NCBI GenBank assembly: GCA_020341775.1 | Contig: CP070835.1 | Span: 1,857,003-1,921,002 of the forward strand | Direction: 5' to 3' | Length of the DNA stretch: 64,000 nt | From: Candidatus Bathyarchaeota archaeon | Lineage (GTDB): Archaea > Thermoproteota > Bathyarchaeia > Bathyarchaeales > SOJC01 | Part shown: positions 25,436 through 34,241 of the stretch, in pieces | Position numbering within the stretch: position 1 is the first letter of the stretch | Layout: each line of letters opens with the position of its first letter | Translations under genes and position numbers: made by a program | The notes under the pieces: model-generated | The model's database searches: none | What the model was told of the DNA's origin: nothing | The model's input: only the letters and a program-made list of their open reading frames with translations

Positions 25436-25978
25436 CTAACCTTTTAGCTGTCTTCCATATTCATATCCTCTTTTAAACGCAGCAAGGTTCAGTTTTTCGG
25501 TTCCTCGTGGAACATTCTGCGCAACTGCTTTTTTCATAGCTTCAGGAGTCACTATTTTTGTGATCGCTGTGAGTGCACCGAGCATGACGACGTTTGCGAT
25601 TATTGTTTTGCCAAGTTTTTGTGCGATTTTCGTTGCGGGGATGTTGTAAGTTTTCAAGTGGAGAGAGCTCTCCACTTCTGTGACCATGCTTGGGTCGAGA
25701 AGGATTGTTGCGCCTTTTTTCGCTGTGCTCACGTATTTATTGTAGGCTTCCTGGGACATTATCATCACGATGTCAGGCTCGTCTACTTTGGGGTAGTCTA
25801 TCTCTTCATCTGCAATGACAACTTCGGATTTACAGCTGCCGCCTCTCGATTCAGGTCCGTAAGACTGAGTTTGCACCGCGTTTTTGTCGCCCCAAATACA
25901 AGCCGCTGTGGCAAGCATCAACCCTGATCGGATTATGCCTTGTCCTCCAAAGCCTGCGAATCTTATTTCGGTTCTCAC
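25436..25978 (-). CDS. korC: 2-oxoacid:ferredoxin oxidoreductase, gamma subunit
   Basis: The 180-residue subunit begins with IRFAGFGGQGIIRSGLM and has SYGPESRGG, the marks of the PorG/KorC family. It completes a four-subunit enzyme (D-A-B-C order) that oxidises a 2-oxoacid with CoA and passes two electrons to ferredoxin, or runs in reverse. The start overlaps the end of korB by four bases. As the last gene of the operon that begins with the HdrC-GltD fusion, it is co-transcribed with the other redox genes. Confidence 0.94.
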   Translation of the reverse strand: MRTEIRFAGFGGQGIIRSGLMLATAACIWGDKNAVQTQSYGPESRGGSCKSEVVIADEEIDYPKVDEPDIVMIMSQEAYNKYVSTAKKGATILLDPSMVTEVESSLHLKTYNIPATKIAQKLGKTIIANVVMLGALTAITKIVTPEAMKKAVAQNVPRGTEKLNLAAFKRGYEYGRQLKG

Positions 25979-26832
25979 TTTGTGTTTTCTCCCTCTAAAT
26001 CCTCTTTTACTTGAGCAGTCATTTCTCTGAGCAGTCGACCGTAGCTCGGCTTCTCGATGTCAACAAACTCGCCGATTATGATCCGGTTTTTTGTGATTAC
26101 CGCTTTTGCTGGATCGTATGCTTTGTGCACTTCCGACACTAACTTAAACCATTTCATCACTTCAACTGCTGTTCCAAGTTTGTTGTAGCGGTCATAAATT
26201 TCTGGGCATGGTGAAATGACTTCGATGAGAGAGAAGCCTTCTTTTTGCAGCGCCTTTTTGATTGAGGCTTTTAGCCTTCGCACTTGGAGGGTTGTCCAAC
26301 GCGCGGCGTATACGGCTCCGGACGCAGCAGCGAGGTGAACCAAGTTGAAGGGGTGTTCTATGTTTCCATAGGGAGTGGTTGTGGTCCAAGCTTCCAAAGG
26401 CGTAGTTGGGCCGTATTGACCTCCTGTCATCCCATAGTTAAAATTATTGGCGCAGATGACCTTAATGTCCACGTTTCTGCGTGCGGCATGGATGAAGTGG
26501 TTTCCGCCGATGGCAAAGAGGTCTCCATCACCACTGATTACCACCACTTTGAGCTGTGGATTAGCAAGCTTCACGCCTGTTGCAAAGGGTATCGCCCTGC
26601 CATGAGTTGTGTGGAATGAATCAACGTTTACGTAGCCTGCAGCTCGACCGATGCATCCAATGCCGGAAATGACAACAATGTTGTCCAAGTCCAGCTGCAG
26701 CTCGTCGAGAGCTTCGAGGAAGCTATTCAGGAGAATGCCATTGCCACACCCCTCACACCAGATGTGGGGCATTCTCTCCTGTCTTAGATACTTTGCCAAG
26801 GGATGCTGCAACATCAAATCCTTGTTGTTCAT
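25975..26832 (-). CDS. korB: 2-oxoacid:ferredoxin oxidoreductase, beta (TPP-binding) subunit
   Basis: The 285-residue subunit carries CEGCGNG (Cys26, Cys29) and Cys60, which with neighbours bind a 4Fe-4S cluster. The thiamine diphosphate site is GDGD (101-104) to NNFNYGMTGGQ (129-139). HTTHGRAIPFATGVKLA is typical of the 2-oxoglutarate (Kor) branch. It sits one base after korA and overlaps korC. Cytoplasmic, with KorA providing the rest of the active site. The substrate, 2-oxoglutarate, is assigned by family only. Confidence 0.95.
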   Translation of the reverse strand: MNNKDLMLQHPLAKYLRQERMPHIWCEGCGNGILLNSFLEALDELQLDLDNIVVISGIGCIGRAAGYVNVDSFHTTHGRAIPFATGVKLANPQLKVVVISGDGDLFAIGGNHFIHAARRNVDIKVICANNFNYGMTGGQYGPTTPLEAWTTTTPYGNIEHPFNLVHLAAASGAVYAARWTTLQVRRLKASIKKALQKEGFSLIEVISPCPEIYDRYNKLGTAVEVMKWFKLVSEVHKAYDPAKAVITKNRIIIGEFVDIEKPSYGRLLREMTAQVKEDLEGENTK

Positions 26833-26833
26833 T

Positions 26834-27985
26834 TCACATCCTCCTCATGGCCTCTACAATTTCTGAGGGGCGATGAGGCTCTTCGCCGAGTTTTGAAAGA
26901 AGTGAGACAGGGGTCGTTTTCGCTGCCCTTTCAACCTCTCGAACTAGTTGTCCACAATTCATTTCAGGCACTATGATGGCTTTGGCTTGCTCTGCAATTT
27001 GGGCAACCAGTTTCTCTGGAAAGGGCCAAATTGTGATAAGTCGAAGTAGCCCCGCCTTTATCCCTTGCGTTCTGGCTTTTCGCACTGCACTCAAAGCTGC
27101 ACGAGAGGCGATTCCGTAGGCTACCACTACGACATCAGCGTCTTCGAGCGTTACTTCTTTAACTTGGATTATCGTATCAGTATTCGTGCGGATTTTTCCG
27201 CACAATCTCTTGACAAGCTTAGTTTGCTCGGGGATGCTCACCGTTTTTGGTGCACCTTTTTCATCATGGGTTAAGCCGGTCGCATGAAAACGATAGCCTT
27301 CGCCGAAACAGGCCATGGGCGGGACAAGGTCGTCGTCCGGTTGGAAGGGGTGATATTCCCGCGGTGGCACAACTGGCTTTTTTCGATTTATAATTGTGAT
27401 CTCGTTTGACGGTGGAATTTCGACTCGCTCCCACATGTGGCCGATGATCTCGTCGGCTAATAGCATCACAGGAACACGAAAAGTTTCAGCAAGGTTGAAG
27501 CATTCTATCGTTAAATCAAACATTTCTTGGACAGAAGAAGGTGCTAACGCAATTATTTCGTAGTCTCCGTGAGACCCCCACTTCGCTTGCATTACATCCT
27601 GCTGTCCCGGCATGGTGGGCTGCCCAGTGCTGGGTCCACCGCGCATAATGTCTACAATTACGAGAGGCGCTTCAGTCATGACTGCGAGCCCAATGTTTTC
27701 CTGCATCAGGCTGAAACCGGGACCCGACGTCGCCGTCATCGCCTTCTTGCCTGCGTATGATGCTCCAATGACCGCAGCAATTGACGCGATTTCGTCTTCC
27801 ATCTGAATATAGATTCCGCCTATCTGAGGCAGTCTTCTTGCCATTCGTTCAGCGATTTCAGTAGCAGGAGTGATGGGGTAGCCTCCAAAAAATCGACATC
27901 CAGCCGCCAAGGCTCCTTCGGCGCATGCCAAGTCACCGCTAAGAAAATGCGTGCCAGTTAGCACAGCCTTATTGTTTTTCGCCAC
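26834..27985 (-). CDS. korA: 2-oxoacid:ferredoxin oxidoreductase, alpha subunit
   Basis: From the GTG at 27985, preceded by GGAAGG, the subunit has 383 residues. It shows GYPITPATEIAE, MEDEIASIAAVIGASYAG and TSGPGFSLMQENIGLA, the substrate- and cofactor-binding core of KorA, then the C-terminal transketolase-like domain with VVVVAYGIASRA. The longer open frame to 28069 lies inside korD and is not used. The start lies 17 bases inside the end of korD, which suggests translational coupling. Confidence 0.94.
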   Translation of the reverse strand: MAKNNKAVLTGTHFLSGDLACAEGALAAGCRFFGGYPITPATEIAERMARRLPQIGGIYIQMEDEIASIAAVIGASYAGKKAMTATSGPGFSLMQENIGLAVMTEAPLVIVDIMRGGPSTGQPTMPGQQDVMQAKWGSHGDYEIIALAPSSVQEMFDLTIECFNLAETFRVPVMLLADEIIGHMWERVEIPPSNEITIINRKKPVVPPREYHPFQPDDDLVPPMACFGEGYRFHATGLTHDEKGAPKTVSIPEQTKLVKRLCGKIRTNTDTIIQVKEVTLEDADVVVVAYGIASRAALSAVRKARTQGIKAGLLRLITIWPFPEKLVAQIAEQAKAIIVPEMNCGQLVREVERAAKTTPVSLLSKLGEEPHRPSEIVEAMRRM

Positions 27986-28268
27986 TTTCAGAACCTTCCC
28001 TTCTTTCTTTTTCGATGGTGAAAACTGCAAATTCGGGACAGATGGCGGTGCAAAAGCTGCAGAGAGCACAGTTGTCTTCGTCCACTACTTTGGGTGGGTA
28101 TGCGCCCCTCTTGTTAAGCTTGTTTGACTTCTCCAACACCTTCTTGGGGCAAAATTCGATGCAAAAATCGCAGCCTTTGCACAAATCAGTTATGACGTGA
28201 ATTTCGGCTTTCGGAAGTCCTATTTTTTCGGCGTCTAAAGGTTTTCTCCACAATTTCTGAGGTGTCAT
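27969..28268 (-). CDS. korD: 2-oxoacid:ferredoxin oxidoreductase, delta (2x4Fe-4S ferredoxin) subunit
   Basis: From the ATG at 28268, with AAGGTGG upstream, the protein has 99 residues. Two cluster motifs are complete: Cys30, 33, 36, 40 (CKGCDFCIEFCP) and Cys67, 70, 73, 77 (CALCSFCTAICP). It passes electrons from the KorAB active site to external ferredoxin. It starts 10 bases after the hdrA-like gene, linking the oxidoreductase and Hdr parts in one transcript. Confidence 0.93.
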   Translation of the reverse strand: MTPQKLWRKPLDAEKIGLPKAEIHVITDLCKGCDFCIEFCPKKVLEKSNKLNKRGAYPPKVVDEDNCALCSFCTAICPEFAVFTIEKERREGSESGEKQ

Positions 28269-28278
28269 CACGTCCACC

Positions 28279-30696
28279 TTATCTTCCTTCAAAAGCTTTC
28301 GTCGCCTTCTCAACGCCCTCAGGTTTTAGCTTGGCTAAAACTGATTGCATTTCCCGAATCTTCGTGGCGATTCGCTCACCTTCAGCTGCAGAAGCCCATA
28401 AGAGTTGAAGCCTATCCGTGTCAACGTCAAGTCTAGCCATTTTCTTCCACAATCGTTCGACTCTTCTCTGAGTTTGATAGTTAGCATCGATGTAGTGGCA
28501 GTCACCAGGGTGACATCCAGCGACCAGCACGGCGCCAGCGCCTCTAGCGAAGGCGTGTTCTATGAAGGTGGATGAGACTCGTCCGGAACACATTGTGCGG
28601 ATTATGCGGACATTTGGCGGGTATTGAATTCGGCTAACACCTGCAAAGTCTGCTCCAGCATAGGCACACCAATTGCAGCAAAAGGCGATTATCTTTGTGT
28701 CAGCGTCTTCTTCAGTTAAAGCGTCAATCTGAGAACGAATCTGATTATCGGTGAAGTGGCGCATGTGCAGTGCCTCGAATTGGCATTCTGCCCCGCACGT
28801 GCCACACCCCGCACACGCAGCATCGATGACTTGAACCGATTTGGCTTCTTTGTCGACAACTATAGCGTTGTAGGGGCAAACTTGGGCACACATTCCACAG
28901 ATTCTGCAATTTTCCAGAATTGGCTTTGGAGTGATGGCTTCAACGGTTACCTTTCCTTGCGCCATCAGAATGCCAGCGCGAGCTGCTGCTGCGCTGGCTT
29001 GAGTGACACTGTCTTTTATGTCCTTTGGAGATTCGGCGCACCCTGCTAAAAACACTCCGCCGGTAGGTGCGTCGACAGGTTTAAGTTTGGGGTGGGCCTC
29101 CATGAAGAATCCATCAGAAGTTCTGGACAGCGTGAAGAGTCGCTGGATGGCGTCGCTGTCTTTGCAGGGTTCAATGCCGACTGAGAGGATGACTAGGTCT
29201 AAGTTGATCTTGTAAATCTCTTTCTGCAGCGTGTTTTCGCCGATTACCCATAAGTTGTGGGTTTTCGGGTCCTCAACGACTTCTGCGGGCAATCCACGAA
29301 TGAACATAACGCCTGCTTCTTTGGCCCGCCGGTAAAGGTCTTCGAAGCCCTTTCCAAAGGCTCTCATGTCTAAGTAGAACACGTAGATCTTCACATCTGG
29401 CCAATGTTCCTTGATAAGGAGGCTGTCTTTTACTGTATTCATGCAACATACGTTGCTGCAGTAAGGATTTCCCTTTTTGGATCGCGAGCCGACGCATTGG
29501 ATGAAAGCAACTGTCTTGGGAATTTTCATGTCGCTTGGTCGAACTAGATTTCCGCTGGAAGGTCCGCCTGCGTTTATCAGTCTCTCAAATTCTAATGATG
29601 TGATAACATTTGGGTAGCGCGTGTATCCATAGTTCGTAAATCGTGTGGGGTCGCTAACCTCCGCGCCTGTTGCCACAACGATCGTGCCTACCTGCAATTC
29701 GATGGTTTCCGGTTTCATGTCGAAGTCTATTGCTTGTCTTTCACAGGCTTCTATGCATTTGTCGCATGTCATTATGCCCTCCTCGTTGAGGCATAAATCT
29801 CGGTCGATTATGTAAGTGGAGGGCACTGCTTGTGCAAATGGAGTGAAAATGGCTTTTCTAGTTGCCAAGCCCACGTCAAACTCGTTAGGAGCAGCAATTG
29901 GGCAGGCTTCTGAACAGTCGTTGCAGGCGCTGCACTCATCCGTTATGTATCTTGGCTTCTTTAGCACTTTGACGGTGAAGTTGCCAATATATCCTTTGAC
30001 TTCTTGAACTTCACTGTTGGTATATAATTCGATGTTAGGGTGATGGCCCACGTCCGACATTTTTGGTGCAAGAATGCAGATGGAGCAATCCATTGTTGGA
30101 AAGGTTTTATCAATCTGCGCCATTCGTCCGCCGATGCTTGGCTGTTTCTCTACTACAAACACTTTGTAGCCAGTGTCAGCTAAGTCTAAAGCTGCTTGGA
30201 TTCCTGCCACTCCGCCGCCAATCACCAATGCTTTTCGGTTGATGGGGACTACGGTTTCGATTTCTGACTCAAGCAGTGTTGCTTTGGCTACTGCTGCTCG
30301 CACAAGGTCTTTGGCTTTTTCTGTTGCGGCTTCTTTGTCGTGATGATGTACCCAGCTGCAATGCTCTCGAATGTTGGCCATCTCAAAGAGATACTTGTTG
30401 AGTCCAGCTTCTTCACATGTTTTTCTGAACGTAAGTTCGTGAAGGCGGGGTGAACATGAAGCTACAACAATGCGATTGAGGTCGCTGTTTTTAATATCGT
30501 TTTTAATGAGTTCTTGGCCTTGGTCAGAACACGTGTAACGGTGATCTTTTGCGACGACCACGTGGGGAAGGGTAGCAGCGAATTCGGCTACTTCTTCACA
30601 GTTCACCGTTCCTGCGATATTCAAGCCGCAGTGGCAAACATATACTCCTATTCTGGCTTCTTCAGTGATTTCTGGGTCAGCTGGCAAGATGGGCAT
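28279..30696 (-). CDS. hdrA: HdrA-MvhD fusion: flavin/iron-sulfur electron-transfer subunit
   Basis: The 805-residue protein begins with the HdrA N-terminal domain (VYVCHCG at 19-24), then an FAD Rossmann motif VIGGGVAG (158-165) and TMDCSICILAPKM. Iron-sulfur motifs follow at 255-265 (CSACNDCSEAC), 311-318 and 597-607, 628-638. The last 140 residues are an MvhD-type domain (IIAFCCNWCAYAGAD at 669-683, CHPGDCHY at 728-735), the 2Fe-2S link to hydrogenase or another electron donor. In methanogens HdrA bifurcates electrons between ferredoxin and heterodisulfide. No hdrB gene is present here. The ATG is directly behind GGGAGG; a TTG at 30687 would be better spaced. Confidence 0.92.
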   Translation of the reverse strand: MPILPADPEITEEARIGVYVCHCGLNIAGTVNCEEVAEFAATLPHVVVAKDHRYTCSDQGQELIKNDIKNSDLNRIVVASCSPRLHELTFRKTCEEAGLNKYLFEMANIREHCSWVHHHDKEAATEKAKDLVRAAVAKATLLESEIETVVPINRKALVIGGGVAGIQAALDLADTGYKVFVVEKQPSIGGRMAQIDKTFPTMDCSICILAPKMSDVGHHPNIELYTNSEVQEVKGYIGNFTVKVLKKPRYITDECSACNDCSEACPIAAPNEFDVGLATRKAIFTPFAQAVPSTYIIDRDLCLNEEGIMTCDKCIEACERQAIDFDMKPETIELQVGTIVVATGAEVSDPTRFTNYGYTRYPNVITSLEFERLINAGGPSSGNLVRPSDMKIPKTVAFIQCVGSRSKKGNPYCSNVCCMNTVKDSLLIKEHWPDVKIYVFYLDMRAFGKGFEDLYRRAKEAGVMFIRGLPAEVVEDPKTHNLWVIGENTLQKEIYKINLDLVILSVGIEPCKDSDAIQRLFTLSRTSDGFFMEAHPKLKPVDAPTGGVFLAGCAESPKDIKDSVTQASAAAARAGILMAQGKVTVEAITPKPILENCRICGMCAQVCPYNAIVVDKEAKSVQVIDAACAGCGTCGAECQFEALHMRHFTDNQIRSQIDALTEEDADTKIIAFCCNWCAYAGADFAGVSRIQYPPNVRIIRTMCSGRVSSTFIEHAFARGAGAVLVAGCHPGDCHYIDANYQTQRRVERLWKKMARLDVDTDRLQLLWASAAEGERIATKIREMQSVLAKLKPEGVEKATKAFEGR

Positions 30697-32101
30697 CCTC
30701 CCGTTCTCCGGTCTCGTTCAAATATTTCTCCATGAAGCCTGCAGCGCGTTTGCCTGCAAGAATTGCTTCTATCACGGAGGCTGGCCCAGTTACTGCGTCT
30801 CCGCCTGCAAAGACTCTTGTCATGCTGGTTTCCATAGTAACGGGGTTGACCAAAATTCTGTTGCTTCTGTCACGCTCTACTTCATTGGGTAAGAAACTGG
30901 TTTCTGTCCTTTCCCCGATGGCAACTATTACTGTGCCGAGTTGCAGGGAGAATTCTGAGCCTTCAATAGGCACGGGTCTTTTTCTGCCCGTTTCGTCTAA
31001 TTCTCCGAGCTCTACTCGGAAGCATTCCAGCCCGGCAACTTTGCCGTCTTTCTTCAAGATCTTTTTGGGGGCGACCTGAAACTCGATTCTTACGCCCTCT
31101 TTCTCGGCTTCCCCAATCTCCCAAGGGTTAGCGGTCATTTCGTTGAGAGACCTTCTATAGAGGATGACAACCTCCTTGGCTTTGTGACGGAGAGCAGTTC
31201 TAGCAGCGTCGATGGCAACATTCCCGCCGCCTATAACGCCAACTCTCTCTGTGATATCTACTTTGGCGCTCTCTTTTGCTGTCCATAAGAAGTTTAGCGC
31301 GTCGATGACACCATCAAGGTCTTCACCTTCAATCCCTAGCTTCAGACTTGTGTGAGCGCCAACAGCGACGAACACTACTTTGTATCCACATCGCCAAAGT
31401 TCATCAAACTTGATGTCCTTTCCCACCTCTGTGCTCGTTCTTATCTCCACACCAAGGTCTTTCAAGAGCTGAATCTCGTTATCTAACTCCTTTCGAGGCA
31501 GCCGGTATGCGGGCATACTCTTTCTCAGCATACCTCCAATTTTCGGAAGCGCCTCGAACAATGTAACTGGGTACCCTCTTTCTGCTAGTTGGCATGCTGC
31601 TGTGAGGCCCGCGGGTCCTGAGCCGATAATTGCAGCTCTTCCTTGGCGATTTGTCGGTTTTTTTCCTTTTTTTGGTCGACCCGCTAGTTTTTCCTTCATG
31701 GCTACGATTTTGTCATTAGGGATACCTGTCCTCTCAGGATGGAAACACGTATACCAACACAGAATTGGAAAAGGAATGTGCTTTTCGATTATCGAAACAG
31801 CCTTTTCGAAGCTGGCGTCGAATCCCCGTTTTGCGACTTCCTGTTTTGCCGTATGAAGGATTTCTGGTAGTTTGAGTCCTTGGGGACACCGTTTGTAGCA
31901 TTTATAGCACCAAGCACATAGCCACAGACCTTCGGATTTCAATGCTCTATCTGGGTCCTCGAGAATTTGTTGCAGGACGCTACGCGGGTTGTATTGCGGT
32001 GATAGCAATTCTGCCATGGGGCAACTCGCAGTGCAGACGCCGCACTCAAAACAATATTTCGTTTTTTCACGGATTTCTTGTGGGATGAGGGGAGATTCCA
32101 T
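30677..32101 (-). CDS. HdrC-like ferredoxin domain fused to GltD-like NAD(P)/FAD oxidoreductase
   Basis: From the ATG at 32101 the protein has 474 residues. Two 4Fe-4S motifs of HdrC type come first: Cys17, 20, 23, 27 and Cys62, 65, 68, 72 (CAWCYKCYKRCP). The rest is a glutamate-synthase-small-subunit-like flavoprotein with FAD motif IIGSGPAGLTAA (158-169), GGMLR, an NAD(P) motif VIGGGNVAIDAAR and a C-terminal VFAGGDAVTGPASV FAD segment. It should exchange electrons between NAD(P)H and the clusters, much as NfnB does. It overlaps the start of the HdrA-MvhD gene. A TATA box at 32171-32180 lies inside the longer frame to 32230 and rules that start out. Confidence 0.9.
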   Translation of the reverse strand: MESPLIPQEIREKTKYCFECGVCTASCPMAELLSPQYNPRSVLQQILEDPDRALKSEGLWLCAWCYKCYKRCPQGLKLPEILHTAKQEVAKRGFDASFEKAVSIIEKHIPFPILCWYTCFHPERTGIPNDKIVAMKEKLAGRPKKGKKPTNRQGRAAIIGSGPAGLTAACQLAERGYPVTLFEALPKIGGMLRKSMPAYRLPRKELDNEIQLLKDLGVEIRTSTEVGKDIKFDELWRCGYKVVFVAVGAHTSLKLGIEGEDLDGVIDALNFLWTAKESAKVDITERVGVIGGGNVAIDAARTALRHKAKEVVILYRRSLNEMTANPWEIGEAEKEGVRIEFQVAPKKILKKDGKVAGLECFRVELGELDETGRKRPVPIEGSEFSLQLGTVIVAIGERTETSFLPNEVERDRSNRILVNPVTMETSMTRVFAGGDAVTGPASVIEAILAGKRAAGFMEKYLNETGEREDAHLAS

Positions 32102-32170
32102 CCTGGCTTCACGCCCTAGCACTATTGTGAGTGGTTTCTTTGTTCTTCTGGAATAGAGGCGATCTCTCCG

Positions 32171-32180
32171 ATATAAAACT
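32171..32180 (-). promoter_or_regulatory. TATA box of the Hdr/Kor operon
   Basis: On the gene strand the sequence reads AAAGTTTTATATCGG. Transcription would begin near 32148, about 47 bases ahead of the ATG at 32101. This single promoter could drive all six genes down to korC. Confidence 0.5.
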
Positions 32181-32366
32181 TTACAAACGTAAAGATCTGA
32201 CGCGGAATTGGAGCGTTTGAGCAGCGTCATTCATTATTAGGGTGGAACATTTCCATGGGGTGAGTGGCTCTGCCAGAGTTGCCGCTGGTGTTCTTGCCTT
32301 TCATGCAAAACTTCGCCTTCTCACGACCCTGTGAACCCTGCGTCACACGGCTCTCGCGACGAAACA

Positions 32367-32374
32367 TCTATATT
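32367..32374 (+). promoter_or_regulatory. TATA box of the dehydrogenase/PxpABC operon
   Basis: TCTATATT is placed so that transcription would start near 32397, just ahead of GGTGAG at 32401 and the TTG at 32410. This spacing decides the start of the next gene. Confidence 0.5.
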
Positions 32375-32409
32375 TGGACGTAAAACAACAGAAAACGAAA
32401 GGTGAGAAG

Positions 32410-33444
32410 TTGAAGACGATAAGAACGGTTCTATTCGGGGTCGGAGCTATGGGCAGCCTTATAGCCAGATTTCTCTTTCAAAAGGAGGGAGTCGAAATTG
32501 TGGGAGCCATCGACGCAGCGCAGGACAAAGTAGGCAGGACCTTAGACGAAGTCTTAGGCCTAAAGCAACGTGTTGAAGTAGCTGTCTCAAACGACGCTGA
32601 CGCCACACTCTCAAAGACAAAACCTAACATAGTTGTGCATGCAACCTCATCTCACCTAGAAGACGTGTATCCGCAGCTTGCGAGCATCGTGAAACACGGC
32701 GCTAATGTTGTTTCAACATGTGAAGAGCTCTCCTATCCCTGCTCTTCAGCGCCTCAACTGGCCAAAAAACTTGACGCTTTAGCCAAGAAACACCATGCCA
32801 CAATCTTAGGCACTGGCATTAACCCCGGCTTTCTGATGGATACACTCGTCATTACCCTCACCTCAGTCTGTCAAACGATTGACAGGATACAGGCTACTCG
32901 CGTTATAGATGCCGCTACTCGCAGGTTGCCATTCCAGAAGAAGATAGGCGCTGGTCTTAGTGAAAGAGAGTTTCGCGAGGCTATTGAGAAGAAGTCAATT
33001 ACTGGGCACGTCGGCCTTGAACAGTCGATTTCAATGATTGCGTCGGCTTTAGCGTGGAAGCTGGATAGAATAGAGGTAAACGTGGTTGAAGCCGTTATCG
33101 CAAAAAAGGCTGTTAGAAGCGAGGCTATCAAAGTCGAGGTTGGGGAATCAGCTGGTCTACGGCAAGTAGCGAAGGGATTTAGAGGCAACAAGAACGTCAT
33201 CATCCTCGATTTTCAGGCTTACATCGGCGCGGAGGAAGAATTTGATTCCATAACAATTGCAGGCGTTCCATGCATAAATCAGAAAATCACTCCATGTGTG
33301 CATGGAGATGTAGGCACCGTAGCGATGATAGCGAATTCAATTCCAAAAGTGATCAACGCAGCTCCCGGCCTAGTCTCTATGAAAGATTTGCCTGTGCCCT
33401 CCGCAGCCACAGAAGACATGGTAAAATACATTGGAGAATTCTAG
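32410..33444 (+). CDS. NAD(P)-binding dehydrogenase, dihydrodipicolinate reductase/2,4-diaminopentanoate dehydrogenase-like
   Basis: From the TTG at 32410 the protein has 344 residues. The Rossmann motif GVGAMG is at 10-15, followed by VVHATSSHLEDVYPQ and VVSTCEELSYP, then GTGINPGFLMDTL, which are the marks of the 2,4-diaminopentanoate dehydrogenase (Ord)-like branch of the DapB fold. The gene leads an operon with pxpA, pxpB and pxpC; the pxpA start lies two bases after its stop codon. A link to proline- or ornithine-type amino acid breakdown is suggested by the neighbours, but the substrate is not known. Confidence 0.8.
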   Translation: MKTIRTVLFGVGAMGSLIARFLFQKEGVEIVGAIDAAQDKVGRTLDEVLGLKQRVEVAVSNDADATLSKTKPNIVVHATSSHLEDVYPQLASIVKHGANVVSTCEELSYPCSSAPQLAKKLDALAKKHHATILGTGINPGFLMDTLVITLTSVCQTIDRIQATRVIDAATRRLPFQKKIGAGLSEREFREAIEKKSITGHVGLEQSISMIASALAWKLDRIEVNVVEAVIAKKAVRSEAIKVEVGESAGLRQVAKGFRGNKNVIILDFQAYIGAEEEFDSITIAGVPCINQKITPCVHGDVGTVAMIANSIPKVINAAPGLVSMKDLPVPSAATEDMVKYIGEF

Positions 33445-33445
33445 A

Positions 33446-34231
33446 ATGTCGTCAATGAGGCTGAAAATCGACATCAACTCCGACGTAGGCGAAAGCTTTG
33501 GTAACTTCAAGGTGGGACATGACGCAGAAATCATGCCGTACTTATCCTCCGCGAACGTTGCTTGCGGTTTTCATGCAGGCGACCCAGTCATTATGGAGAG
33601 AACCTTGAAACTGGCAAAAAGGCATAAAGTTAAAGTAGGAGCCCACCCAGGACTTCCAGACTTGGTGGGATTTGGCCGTCGCAGCATGAGTCTCTCACGG
33701 GAAGAAGTGCAGAACCTCGTTATCTATCAAGTGGGGGCACTTCTCGCTTTTGCGAAGGCCGTCGGCATCGATGTGCAACATGTTAAACCTCACGGGGCTC
33801 TCTATAACGCTGGGGCTCACGACGAAGCTTATGCCAAGCCGATAGTCGAAGCGGTACACGCTGTGAACCCCGACCTCGTCCTCTTCACTTTAGCGGGATC
33901 CAAAATGGCGGAGATCGCAGCCAAGGCGGGACTTCGCGTAGCCCACGAAGTTTTCGCTGATAGAGCCTACAATCCTGATGGCAGTTTGGTTTCCAGAAAT
34001 AGGGCGGGCGCGATAGTTGAGGACGCAGCAGCTGTCTCTCGAAGAGCAATAAAGATGGTGAAAGAAAGAATGGTTAACACGGTTGATAGTCAAGCGCTAG
34101 TGAAATTTGACAAATTGCACACTATCTGTGTTCATGGCGACACGGTGAATGCTGTAGAGCTTGTTAAAGCCCTCCGGAAAGCGTTTGCCGCCGCAAATGT
34201 TGAAGTATCACCCGTAAGCACCTTTGTCTAG
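33446..34231 (+). CDS. pxpA: 5-oxoprolinase subunit A (LamB/YcsF family)
   Basis: From the ATG at 33446, nine bases after GGAG, the protein has 261 residues. It contains IDINSDVGESFG at the N terminus, ANVACGFHAGDP, GAHPGLPDLVGFGRR, VKPHGALYN and VHGDT near the end, the full LamB/YcsF set of metal and substrate residues. PxpA works with PxpB and PxpC to open 5-oxoproline to glutamate with ATP. All three genes are here in order, so the complex is complete. Confidence 0.95.
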   Translation: MSSMRLKIDINSDVGESFGNFKVGHDAEIMPYLSSANVACGFHAGDPVIMERTLKLAKRHKVKVGAHPGLPDLVGFGRRSMSLSREEVQNLVIYQVGALLAFAKAVGIDVQHVKPHGALYNAGAHDEAYAKPIVEAVHAVNPDLVLFTLAGSKMAEIAAKAGLRVAHEVFADRAYNPDGSLVSRNRAGAIVEDAAAVSRRAIKMVKERMVNTVDSQALVKFDKLHTICVHGDTVNAVELVKALRKAFAAANVEVSPVSTFV

Positions 34232-34241
34232 GCGGTGACGT

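Noticed and set aside
32101..32230. Longer N terminus for the HdrC-GltD protein
   Set aside because: The added codons contain the TATA box of the operon and are basic without similarity to HdrC, so the start at 32101 is preferred.
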